Part shown: piece after piece, positions 1 through 7,174 of the stretch
Layout of the letters: each line of letters opens with the position of its first letter
Position numbering within the stretch: position 1 is the first letter of the stretch
Assembly: GCA_944385265.1 (NCBI GenBank)
Contig: CALWWO010000174.1
Location: 1 to 7,743, forward strand
Direction: 5' to 3'
DNA length: 7,743 nt
DNA from: an uncultured Oscillospiraceae bacterium
GTDB taxonomy: Bacteria > Bacillota_A > Clostridia > Oscillospirales > Oscillospiraceae
The notes under the pieces: model-generated
Database searches by the model: none
What the model saw: the letters and a program-made list of their open reading frames with translations, nothing else
Told to the model about the DNA's origin: nothing
Position numbers and translations under genes: made by a program

Positions 1-1
1 C

Positions 2-961
2 GAATTTTCGATAGGTATGGGACCGGCAATATATAAAAAGCAGGGAAAAGAGACGCTGTATGCTCTTCGCGTCCTTCCGATAGGCGGATACTGCGCCATG
101 GAGGGAGAGGACGAGGAGACGGAGGATCCGCGCTCATTTACAAGACAGGCGCCGTGGAAAAAGCTCATAATACTCGCTGCCGGAGCTTTCATGAACTTCG
201 TGCTCGGTGTGATAGTCATAATCCTTTTATATTCAAATGCATCATATTTTGTAAGTCCCACGGTAGACAGCCTTGTGGATGGGTTTAAGTACGGCGGTGA
301 AAACGGGCTCATGGCAGGCGATGAGATAGTCAGTATCGACAGGAACCGTATATTTTATTCGGAGGATTTCTCAACCTATATGTCTCGTTCGAGCGACGGC
401 ACGGTAGATATGGTCGTCATAAGAAACGGCGAAGAAGTCTTGCTGGAGGACTATGCACTGCGGCAGGAGGAATATACCGTTAACGGCGAGCAGACGTACA
501 AATACGGTATAAACTTCAAAACCATAGAGGCGACGGCGGGAGAGAAACTGAAATATTCGCTCTATACGGCGTATAATTTCGTAAGGCTTGTAAAAATGGG
601 CTTTGTCGATCTTTTGAGCGGCTCTGCCGGTATAAACGAGCTGTCGGGAGTAGTCGGTATAGTCGATGTTATAAACGACGTCGGCAGCACGTCTCCCACG
701 ATGATGGACGGACTTTTGAATGTGGCGTATCTGTGCGCGTTTATAGCCATCTGCCTTGCGGTGACAAATCTGCTTCCGATACCGGCACTTGACGGGGGAC
801 GGATATTCCTGTTGCTCATTACATGGGTGGTCGAGAAAATAACGCGCCGTCATATCGATCCCAAATATGAAGGGTATATACATGCCGCCGGTATGGTCCT
901 CCTCATGGGACTTATGGCAGTTGTAATGTTTTTTGATATAACGAGGATAATAAATGGCTAG
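2..961 (+). CDS. rseP: RseP/RasP-type site-2 intramembrane zinc protease, 5' end cut off by window edge
   Basis: Membrane-embedded zinc metalloprotease of the S2P (M50) family, which cleaves transmembrane segments such as anti-sigma factors and leftover signal peptides. The frame is open to the left edge. The first visible residues, EFSIGMGPAIYKK, match the conserved stretch just after the first membrane helix, so I infer about 33 missing codons that hold the catalytic HExxH. Visible parts in order: the GGY loop and acidic EGEDEE segment (nt 80-120); a second membrane helix with the FMNF signature (about nt 165-240); a PDZ domain (about nt 270-500); a third membrane helix running into NLLPIPALDGGR, whose Asp at nt 791-793 is the third zinc ligand (about nt 715-805); and a last helix (about nt 870-940). 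The visible 319 residues plus the missing part fit the usual ~340-350 for clostridial members. Its last 8 bases overlap ispG, suggesting translational coupling in one operon, probably preceded by dxr outside the window. Family assignment is firm; the actual substrate is unknown. Confidence 0.95.
   Translation, partial: EFSIGMGPAIYKKQGKETLYALRVLPIGGYCAMEGEDEETEDPRSFTRQAPWKKLIILAAGAFMNFVLGVIVIILLYSNASYFVSPTVDSLVDGFKYGGENGLMAGDEIVSIDRNRIFYSEDFSTYMSRSSDGTVDMVVIRNGEEVLLEDYALRQEEYTVNGEQTYKYGINFKTIEATAGEKLKYSLYTAYNFVRLVKMGFVDLLSGSAGINELSGVVGIVDVINDVGSTSPTMMDGLLNVAYLCAFIAICLAVTNLLPIPALDGGRIFLLLITWVVEKITRRHIDPKYEGYIHAAGMVLLMGLMAVVMFFDITRIING
943..946 (+). promoter_or_regulatory. Ribosome binding site of ispG
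   Basis: GAGG lies 7 bases upstream of the ATG at 954, inside the last codons of rseP. It supports 954 as the ispG start despite the 8-base overlap with the upstream gene. Confidence 0.8.
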
Positions 962-1997
962 CAAAAAAAGTATAAATGTCGGCGGGATAAAAATAGGCGG
1001 CGGCGCTTCCGTAACCGTGCAGTCGATGACAAACACGAAAACTGAGGACGTGGAGGCGACCTCCGCTCAGATAGAACGGCTCTGCCGCGCAGGCTGCGAG
1101 ATAGTTCGTCTCGCCGTGCCGAATATGGAGGCAGCCCGCGCCATAGGCGTGTATAAGGAGAGGTTTGACGTCCCGCTTGTCGCAGATATCCACTTTGATT
1201 ATAAGCTCGCACTGTGTGCGGCGGACGCCGGCGTCGATAAGATTAGGATAAACCCCGGAAATATTGGCGGGGAAGATAAGGTGAAGGCGGTCGTGGACGC
1301 GTGCCGCCGTCATAACATCCCCATCAGGATCGGCGTCAACGGCGGAAGCCTTGAAAAAGAGCTGCTTGCCAAATACGGCGGCGTTACGGCGCGCGGATTG
1401 TTTGAGAGCGCGATGGGGCATGTGCGCCTTCTGAATAAATTTGATTTTGACGATATATGTATATCTGCGAAGGCATCGGATGTCCCTCTCACAGTAGAGA
1501 CTTACCGTCTGCTGGCGGAGGAGACCGATTACCCTCTGCATCTTGGCGTGACCGAGGCGGGGACGGAGTACATAGGGATAATGCGATCGGCAGTCGGAAT
1601 AGGAACGCTGCTTATGGAAGGAATAGGAGACACTATAAGAGTGTCGTTGACAGCACCTCCGGAGAGGGAAGTCAAGGCAGGGATCGAGCTTTTGAAATCG
1701 ACCGGGCTGCGTTCCGGCGGCGTGAAGCTGATCTCATGCCCAAGCTGCGGCAGATGCAATATCGACCTTATTAAAATAGCCGGCGAGGTTGAGGATAAGC
1801 TCGCCTCGTGCAGGCGTGATATAACCGTAGCCGTAATGGGCTGCGCCGTAAACGGACCGGGCGAGGCGTCAGCAGCCGATTATGGGCTTGCAGGCGGCAA
1901 AGGCGAGGGTATACTGTTTATGAAAGGGAAAACGGTAAGAAAAGCGCCGATGGAAAAACTGGCAGACGAGCTTGTCAGGCTTATTGAAGAAAACTGA
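954..1997 (+). CDS. ispG: 4-hydroxy-3-methylbut-2-enyl diphosphate synthase (IspG/GcpE)
   Basis: Penultimate enzyme of the cytosolic MEP isoprenoid pathway. It reductively opens 2-C-methyl-D-erythritol 2,4-cyclodiphosphate to HMBPP using a [4Fe-4S] cluster and electrons from ferredoxin or flavodoxin. The 347-residue length is normal for the bacterial two-domain form. The N-terminal TIM barrel shows VQSMTNT (residues ~22-28), LVADIHFD (~81-88) and IRINPGN (~97-103). The C-terminal cluster domain shows CPSCGRC (262-268) and GCAVNGPGEA (296-305), which provide the expected ligands Cys262, Cys265, Cys297 and Glu304. An additional cysteine, Cys268, occupies the position that is usually Thr in the CPTCGRT motif of related Firmicutes. 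The ATG start is backed by GAGG at 943-946. The gene overlaps rseP by 8 bases and is followed by a promoter-containing spacer before polC. Other proteins of similar fold are not credible alternatives. Confidence 0.98.
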   Translation: MASKKSINVGGIKIGGGASVTVQSMTNTKTEDVEATSAQIERLCRAGCEIVRLAVPNMEAARAIGVYKERFDVPLVADIHFDYKLALCAADAGVDKIRINPGNIGGEDKVKAVVDACRRHNIPIRIGVNGGSLEKELLAKYGGVTARGLFESAMGHVRLLNKFDFDDICISAKASDVPLTVETYRLLAEETDYPLHLGVTEAGTEYIGIMRSAVGIGTLLMEGIGDTIRVSLTAPPEREVKAGIELLKSTGLRSGGVKLISCPSCGRCNIDLIKIAGEVEDKLASCRRDITVAVMGCAVNGPGEASAADYGLAGGKGEGILFMKGKTVRKAPMEKLADELVRLIEEN

Positions 1998-2012
1998 AAT
2001 GTGTGATATTAT
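1984..2012 (+). promoter_or_regulatory. Putative sigma-A promoter for polC
   Basis: TTGAAG (1984-1989, 4/6 to the -35 consensus) and TATTAT (2007-2012, 5/6 to the -10 consensus) are separated by exactly 17 bases. The -35 box lies in the last codons of ispG. Predicted transcription start is about 2018-2020, leaving a ~143-base leader before the favoured polC start. This would let polC be expressed separately from rseP-ispG. The call rests on motif match only. Confidence 0.5.
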
Positions 2013-2017
2013 ATAAG

Positions 2018-2042
2018 CAGGCGGCGCAGTAAGCGCCGCCTG
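2018..2042 (+). promoter_or_regulatory. Perfect GC-rich hairpin at the predicted 5' end of the polC leader
   Basis: CAGGCGGCGC (2018-2027) pairs without mismatch with GCGCCGCCTG (2033-2042) across a 5-base AGTAA loop. There is no T-run on either strand after the stem (ATAAAATG follows on the plus strand), so it does not look like a standard intrinsic terminator. It begins at the start point predicted from the promoter at 1984-2012, so it could be a 5'-terminal stem-loop that stabilises the mRNA. It could also be a pause site or processing site between ispG and polC for read-through transcripts. The structure is seen directly; its role is inferred. Confidence 0.6.
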
Positions 2043-2150
2043 ATAAAATGTATCGGCGTGTATACGGACGATATCGGTACAAGCAAAAAATCACTGCGCG
2101 CCGCGGCAGGGGTTTCGCTGTATACAAGGGCAGGAAGACAGCGGCAGAAT

Positions 2151-2154
2151 GGAG
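2151..2154 (+). promoter_or_regulatory. Ribosome binding site that decides the polC start
   Basis: GGAG lies 7 bases before the ATG at 2162. The upstream in-frame ATG at 2048 has no purine-rich site in front of it and instead sits just 5 bases after a strong hairpin, so 2162 is the better start. Confidence 0.75.
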
Positions 2155-2161
2155 ATTGAAA

Positions 2162-5100
2162 ATGGCAGCCGTCTCTTTTTTTGAGATGTTTCCGTGCTGT
2201 GCGGAAAGTGAAAATATCGCACCTGCGTTTAGCGGTACAGAGGTAATAAACGCTACGGTGGATCAGTCGAAAATGACGATGAAAATAAGGCTCGGGGCGA
2301 AAGAGAGAATCGCGCCGATGCATATAAAGATGGCAGAAAACGGTATAGCCGGAGAGTATGGGCTGAATGCCGTGGAAATAGTGCCCGTCTATCATGCCGA
2401 TGCCGCCGCTCCCGCACCTGTGAGGAAGAGGAGCGAAAAGAAACCGGCGGCAGGCGGGGAGGTCATAATGGGACGTCCTATAAAAGATCCAGTGACGCCC
2501 ATATCGGATATAACGCTTGAATCCGGAAAGGTCACCGTGAAGGGCGAGGTATTCGCTGTAGAAAGCCGCGAAATACAGAAGCGCCATGCGTTTGTCCTCA
2601 GCTTTGATATGACGGACAATACAAATTCCATCCGCGTATCGAAGTATATGACGGATGAAAATGCCGGAGAGATAGTGAATAAAATAAAAGAGGGCATGTA
2701 TCTCACGGTGTCCGGAAACGTCAATTTTAACAGGTATGACGGCGATATAGCTATCGAGCCGAGAAGTATATCGGTGTCGAAAAAAGAGGTGCGGCAGGAC
2801 AACGCGCCTGAAAAAAGGGTAGAGCTCCATCTGCATACGAAAATGTCGGCAATGGATGCCGTTACAGATACTGCGGAGGTCATAAAAAGAGCGATAGCAT
2901 GGGGTCATCCCGCGATAGCAATAACGGATCACGGGGTGTGCCAGTCGTTTCCTGACGCGATGAAAGCGGCGGGTGACAAAATAAAGGTCCTGTACGGCGT
3001 AGAGGGATATTTTCAAAACGATGTGGACGACGTTTTGTCAGTATACGGCAAAACAGAGGATAGCGTCGACGCCGAAATAGTCGTGTTCGATATAGAGACG
3101 ACCGGGCTTGACGCATATTCCGACGCTATAACGGAAATAGGAGCCGTAATCATGCGCGGGAAAGAGGAGATCGCGCGGTTCGACACGTTCGTAAATCCGG
3201 GGAGAAGCATACCGTACAGTATACAACAGCTTACAGGGATAACGGACGATGATGTAAGAAACGCACCTTCGCAGAAGGAAGCTGTAAAAGCATTTCTGCG
3301 CTTTGCCGATGGCAGGACGCTTGCCGCGCATAACGCCAACTTCGATACAGGCTTTATTTATGAGGTGTGCCGCAAAAACGGCATAGATTTCGATCCTGCG
3401 TATATAGATACGCTTACAGTGGCACAGGGGCTTTTTACGGAGCTTAAAAACCATAAGCTCGATACTGTGGCAGGGTTTTTAGGGCTGCCGGAATTTCAGC
3501 ACCACCGTGCGTCGGATGACGCTGTAACGACTGGACTAATGCTTGCCGAAATGCTGGAAAGGATAAAAAAAGACGGTGTTGAAAGGCTTTCGGAGCTCAA
3601 TGCGTACATACAGGAAAGACGCAAAATGGCGGCGAAAAAGCGCCGCTTTAAACCGTATCATATAATTCTGATAGCGAAAAGTCAGATAGGGATACGCAAT
3701 TTGTACAAGATCGTGACGAAAAGCCATCTTGAGCATTTCAGGAAGCCGAATCCCATTATCCCGAAAAGCCTGCTTATGGAAAACAGAGAGGGGATCATAG
3801 TCGGCTCGGCGTGCGAGGCGGGAGAAGTTTTTTCAATGATAGTAAATCATAAAAGCCCGATGGAGCTGCGGCGTATAGCGGACTTTTACGATTATCTCGA
3901 GATCCAGCCGATATGCAACAATATGTTCATGCTGCACGGTGACAGACCAAAAGCGAGGGATGTAGAACAGCTTCGTGATTTTAATAGACGTGTTATATCT
4001 CTTGCAAACGAGCTTGGAAAGCCTACGGTAGCGACGGGGGACGTGCATTTTCTTGATCCTGAACAGGAGATATTCAGGAAAATACTCCTCACCGCGAAGG
4101 AGTTTGACGACGCGGATAAGGATCTGCCCATATATTTCCGCACGACAGAGGAAATGCTGAAGGAATTTGAATATCTCGGCGAGGAAACGGCGCATGAAGT
4201 TGTTATAACAAATCCAAACAAAATAGCGGATATGTGCGATATTGTGAGACCGCTTCCGCCGCAAAAGCTTTTTGCGCCGACTATAAAGGACAGCGACAAG
4301 CAGCTAAAAGCGCTTGTTTACGGAAAAATGCATGAGCTTTACGGCGAAAACCCGCCTGATATAGTAAAAAATAGGATAAATACAGAACTTAATGATATCT
4401 TAAACAGCCATTACGACGTTATTTATATGAGCGCGCAAAAGCTTGTCGCAGATTCGCTGGCGCACGGATATCTTGTCGGCTCGCGCGGAAGCGTCGGCTC
4501 ATCGCTCGTGGCGTTCATGGCGGGAATAACCGAGGTAAACTCGCTTCCGGCACATTACCGCTGCCCGGAGTGCCATCACACGGACTTTGAGGCGGGAAAG
4601 GGATATGGCTGCGGCGCCGACATGCCCGATGCCGTCTGCCCCGTATGCGGAGCGAAGTACGATAAATGCGGATTTGATATACCCTTCGAGACGTTTTTGG
4701 GATTTGGCGGAGATAAGGTCCCTGATATCGACTTAAACTTTTCGGGAGAATACCAGGCGAACGCGCATAAATATACGAATGAGCTGTTCGGCGCAGACCA
4801 CGTTTTCAGAGCCGGTACGATAGGTACCGTGGCGGAAAAAACGGCGTACGGATACGTGAAAAAATATCTCGAAAAAACTGGGAAGACAATATCAAAAGCA
4901 GAGGAAAACCGCCTGGCTAAAGGCTGCGTGGGCGTAAAACGCACCACGGGGCAGCACCCGGGAGGTCTTGTGGTCATTCCGCAGGATATGGAAATATACG
5001 ATTTCTGCCCTGCCCAGCATCCGGCTGATGACAGCGATACCGGGATCATAACCACCCATTTTGAATATCACTGTATGGAGGCAAACCTGCTGAAGCTGGA

Positions 5101-6151
5101 CGAGCTTGGGCACGATGATCCGACGATGATACGAATGCTGGAGGATCTGACCGGCAAGGATGCGAAAAAGATCCCGCTCGACGATCCTGAGACGATGGGC
5201 ATATTCAGCTCTGCAACGCCGCTCGGCGTTACGGATGACGATCCTATCATCGGCAAAACAGGGACGATAGGCATACCGGAATTCGGAACGTCTTTTACGC
5301 GTCAAATGCTGTGCGATACTAAACCGAAGGCGTTTGATACGCTGGTACGGCTTTCAGGCTTCTCGCACGGAACAGATGTTTGGCTTGGCAATGCAAAAGA
5401 CTTGATATTGTCCAAAACAGCGTCGATAAACGAGACGGTAGGCTGCCGTGACGATATTATGCTCTACCTTATCTCAATGGGCATGCCCGAAAAGCGCGCT
5501 TTTAAGATAATGGAGAGCGTCCGCAAAGGGAGAGGACTTCCTGATGGGGCTGAGGAGGAGATGAAGCAGGTCGGCGTACCGGACTGGTATATCGAATCCT
5601 GTAAAAAGATAAAGTATCTTTTCCCGAAAGCCCACGCCGTCGCGTACGTAATGATGGCGTTTAGAATAGCGTGGTTTAAAGTGCATGAGCCTCTTGCTTT
5701 TTACAGCGCGTATTTTTACCGAAGAAGCCAGAAGGACAGCTTCGACGCGAAAATAATGACGCAGGGGATCGAGACGGTATCAAGCAAGATACGTGAGATA
5801 TCGAATAATCCTGACGCTACAGCCAAGGAGCAGGATCTGCTGACGACGCTTGAGGCGTGCTATGAGTTTTATAAACGTGGATTTACGTTTGCCAATATCG
5901 ACTTGTATGAATCGGATGCGGTCAAATTTAACATTACCGGAAATGCACTGAGACCGCCGTTCGTTGCGATAAGCGGTATGGGCGAGACGGCGGCGCGCGA
6001 TCTTGCCGAGCATCGAAACGATAAGGAATTCGTATCTATCGAGGACCTTTCGGGAAGCTGCACTAAAGTGTCAAAAACGCATATAGAGACACTGAAAGAG
6101 CTGGGGGCGTTGCGAAATCTTCCAGAGACGAGTCAGATATCGTTTTTCTGA
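2162..6151 (+). CDS. polC: DNA polymerase III alpha subunit, PolC type (Gram-positive replicase with 3'-5' exonuclease)
   Basis: Main replicative DNA polymerase of Firmicutes, with built-in proofreading; it acts in the replisome with the beta clamp and clamp loader. Using the start at 2162 it has 1329 residues. Order of parts: a short N-terminal domain starting FFEMFP; a charged, Ala/Pro-rich linker (~80-105); an OB fold (~113-210); the first PHP part with H223/H225 and TDH at 255-257; an inserted DEDDh exonuclease with D310, E312, D395, H448 and D453; the second PHP part ending TGDVH (H629); the polymerase with GYLVGSRGSVGSS (from 769); a zinc module with C801, C804, C826, C829; PDIDLNFSG with catalytic D855 and D857, and LDELGHDDPT with D980; KRTTGQHPGG (~925); and a C-terminal clamp-binding QISFF (1325-1329), like QLSLF in Bacillus. 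All catalytic residues are present. Extending the frame to 2048 would add 38 Arg/Tyr-rich residues that do not resemble a PolC start. B. subtilis PolC is ~1437 residues; most of the difference lies before the exonuclease. The gene ends at a strong terminator. Confidence 0.97.
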   Translation: MAAVSFFEMFPCCAESENIAPAFSGTEVINATVDQSKMTMKIRLGAKERIAPMHIKMAENGIAGEYGLNAVEIVPVYHADAAAPAPVRKRSEKKPAAGGEVIMGRPIKDPVTPISDITLESGKVTVKGEVFAVESREIQKRHAFVLSFDMTDNTNSIRVSKYMTDENAGEIVNKIKEGMYLTVSGNVNFNRYDGDIAIEPRSISVSKKEVRQDNAPEKRVELHLHTKMSAMDAVTDTAEVIKRAIAWGHPAIAITDHGVCQSFPDAMKAAGDKIKVLYGVEGYFQNDVDDVLSVYGKTEDSVDAEIVVFDIETTGLDAYSDAITEIGAVIMRGKEEIARFDTFVNPGRSIPYSIQQLTGITDDDVRNAPSQKEAVKAFLRFADGRTLAAHNANFDTGFIYEVCRKNGIDFDPAYIDTLTVAQGLFTELKNHKLDTVAGFLGLPEFQHHRASDDAVTTGLMLAEMLERIKKDGVERLSELNAYIQERRKMAAKKRRFKPYHIILIAKSQIGIRNLYKIVTKSHLEHFRKPNPIIPKSLLMENREGIIVGSACEAGEVFSMIVNHKSPMELRRIADFYDYLEIQPICNNMFMLHGDRPKARDVEQLRDFNRRVISLANELGKPTVATGDVHFLDPEQEIFRKILLTAKEFDDADKDLPIYFRTTEEMLKEFEYLGEETAHEVVITNPNKIADMCDIVRPLPPQKLFAPTIKDSDKQLKALVYGKMHELYGENPPDIVKNRINTELNDILNSHYDVIYMSAQKLVADSLAHGYLVGSRGSVGSSLVAFMAGITEVNSLPAHYRCPECHHTDFEAGKGYGCGADMPDAVCPVCGAKYDKCGFDIPFETFLGFGGDKVPDIDLNFSGEYQANAHKYTNELFGADHVFRAGTIGTVAEKTAYGYVKKYLEKTGKTISKAEENRLAKGCVGVKRTTGQHPGGLVVIPQDMEIYDFCPAQHPADDSDTGIITTHFEYHCMEANLLKLDELGHDDPTMIRMLEDLTGKDAKKIPLDDPETMGIFSSATPLGVTDDDPIIGKTGTIGIPEFGTSFTRQMLCDTKPKAFDTLVRLSGFSHGTDVWLGNAKDLILSKTASINETVGCRDDIMLYLISMGMPEKRAFKIMESVRKGRGLPDGAEEEMKQVGVPDWYIESCKKIKYLFPKAHAVAYVMMAFRIAWFKVHEPLAFYSAYFYRRSQKDSFDAKIMTQGIETVSSKIREISNNPDATAKEQDLLTTLEACYEFYKRGFTFANIDLYESDAVKFNITGNALRPPFVAISGMGETAARDLAEHRNDKEFVSIEDLSGSCTKVSKTHIETLKELGALRNLPETSQISFF

Positions 6152-6195
6152 TATGTACTACAGCGGTGTTTATATCCGCGTCTATGTTTAAAAGC

Positions 6196-6240
6196 AAAAG
6201 AGAGATATAACTTTTGTTATATCTCTCTTTTATTATATTT
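6196..6240 (+). terminator. Intrinsic terminator after polC, probably bidirectional
   Basis: A perfect 16-bp stem (6196-6211 with 6216-6231) closes on a TTTT loop and is followed by a T-rich stretch to about 6244. The stem starts with AAAA and ends with TTTT, so a minus-strand transcript from the convergent metallo-hydrolase gene, which stops at 6250, also meets a hairpin with a short U-run. It lies 45 bases beyond the polC stop and 18 bases beyond the minus-strand stop. Confidence 0.9.
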
Positions 6241-6249
6241 TTTTACAGC

Positions 6250-7164
6250 TTATTCGTAAATATGCTCAGGATCATAAATAATCGTGCAGTAGCCGTAAGT
6301 GAGGAAGTATCTCTTGCCGTCCTCCGGCGTATACCGCTTTGCTATATCGTACGGATTAGGCACGCGGCGCGGGATCACAAAACGTCCTTCCGGATCGGGA
6401 TCGGGCATTATCGGCTCGAACGATTTGTACGGCAAGCCCTTGTGTCCGGCAAGGATTTTTTTAAGGCACTGGTCCTGCCTGAAAAGAATCATACGGTCAT
6501 ATACAAAGCCGCCGCCGAAGATCCAGTCGATATCCTCTATGTTTTCATAGAGACGGGCAACGTTGCGCGCATAGGCGGCGACGCTTGTACGCACCTCTTT
6601 ATACGCGGGAGTACCAAGCTCATCTCCTGAGAACAGGAGTTTGTTTTTACGATCGAGCAGCATGAGACTGCCAGCCGCGTGATCGGGAAGGCAGAAGACC
6701 TCAAGCTGTCTGCCGCCTAAATCAAAGATATAGCCATCCTCAACCACCTCAATATCATAGTCCACAGGGAAATCAACGTCCTTGAACAATTCAAATTTAC
6801 GCTGCGGGACGGCAGTGACCGAATCTTTGCACGCCTGCGTCATATAGACCTTGTCGAAGTATGAATTTGCACCCAGGTGATCGAAATGCTCGTGCGTGTT
6901 GACCAGCCTGTATACCGGCTTATCGGTGAGTGTCTGACACATTTCGCGAAGATTACCGCAGCCGTTTCCGCTGTCTACGACAAGAGCCTCGTTTTCGCCC
7001 TCGATCAGATAGATATAATCACCCGCCGTGGTTATCTGCCATACGCCCGGAACGCGGAGCCTTGCATTGAAGTAAGGCTCGTCCATCGGCTTTATGGCGC
7101 CGTCAGTGGCGTCGTCTGACCAGAAATATTTGTCATGCAGAGGTGAAAAATCTATTTCTTTCAT
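6250..7164 (-). CDS. Metallo-beta-lactamase-fold hydrolase with altered last metal-ligand motif
   Basis: Cytosolic protein of 304 residues with no signal peptide; substrate unknown. The metallo-beta-lactamase fold is shown by LVVDSGNG (61-68), the metal-binding THEHFDH (90-96, ligands H91, H93, D95, H96), PDHAAGS (160-166, H162, replacing the usual GHTPGS) and LFSGDELG (177-184, D181). Where most glyoxalase-II-like members have PGHG with the last histidine, this protein has FGGGFVYD (216-223), so that ligand appears absent. A ~75-residue tail follows, with a conserved GYCT (291-294). The ATG at 7164 has AAGAGG 6 bases upstream. The stop of a paralogous gene lies 10 bases upstream, so the two are probably co-transcribed. 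Compared with the paralog, the region from residue ~138 to ~243 aligns closely and the tail is looser. Nothing specifically indicates a lactamase, glyoxalase or RNase; fold assignment is firm, reaction is not. Confidence 0.9.
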   Translation of the reverse strand: MKEIDFSPLHDKYFWSDDATDGAIKPMDEPYFNARLRVPGVWQITTAGDYIYLIEGENEALVVDSGNGCGNLREMCQTLTDKPVYRLVNTHEHFDHLGANSYFDKVYMTQACKDSVTAVPQRKFELFKDVDFPVDYDIEVVEDGYIFDLGGRQLEVFCLPDHAAGSLMLLDRKNKLLFSGDELGTPAYKEVRTSVAAYARNVARLYENIEDIDWIFGGGFVYDRMILFRQDQCLKKILAGHKGLPYKSFEPIMPDPDPEGRFVIPRRVPNPYDIAKRYTPEDGKRYFLTYGYCTIIYDPEHIYE

Positions 7165-7170
7165 TTAGCG

Positions 7171-7174
7171 CCTC
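7171..7174 (-). promoter_or_regulatory. Ribosome binding site of the downstream metallo-hydrolase gene
   Basis: On the minus strand GAGG (within AAGAGG) lies 6 bases before the ATG at 7164. It directly follows the stop codon of the upstream paralog, so the two reading frames are tightly packed in one transcript. Confidence 0.75.

Noticed and set aside
371..1541. Long minus-strand open frames over rseP and ispG (371-1036 and 912-1541)
   Set aside because: They lie opposite conserved coding sequence, have no recognisable domain, and are rich in Arg, Tyr and His as expected for complements of these codons.
2018..2042. Hairpin as an intrinsic terminator of ispG
   Set aside because: The stem is strong, but neither strand has a U-run after it (ATAAAATG on plus, CTTATATAATAT on minus), so classical termination is not supported.
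2019..2161. Riboswitch or T-box in the polC leader
   Set aside because: Apart from the 5' hairpin I could find no conserved riboswitch core, T-box sequence or terminator/antiterminator pair, and polC is not a usual target.
2009..3016. 335-codon open frame on the minus strand across the start of polC
   Set aside because: It is antisense to well-recognised PolC domains, its composition is rich in Arg, His, Tyr and Cys as in shadow frames, and I recognise no family motif in it.
6214..6630. Plus-strand open frames inside the minus-strand MBL gene (6214-6630, 6299-6550, 6877-7119, 7289-7492)
   Set aside because: They are shadows of the well-supported minus-strand genes; the first also begins inside the terminator hairpin.
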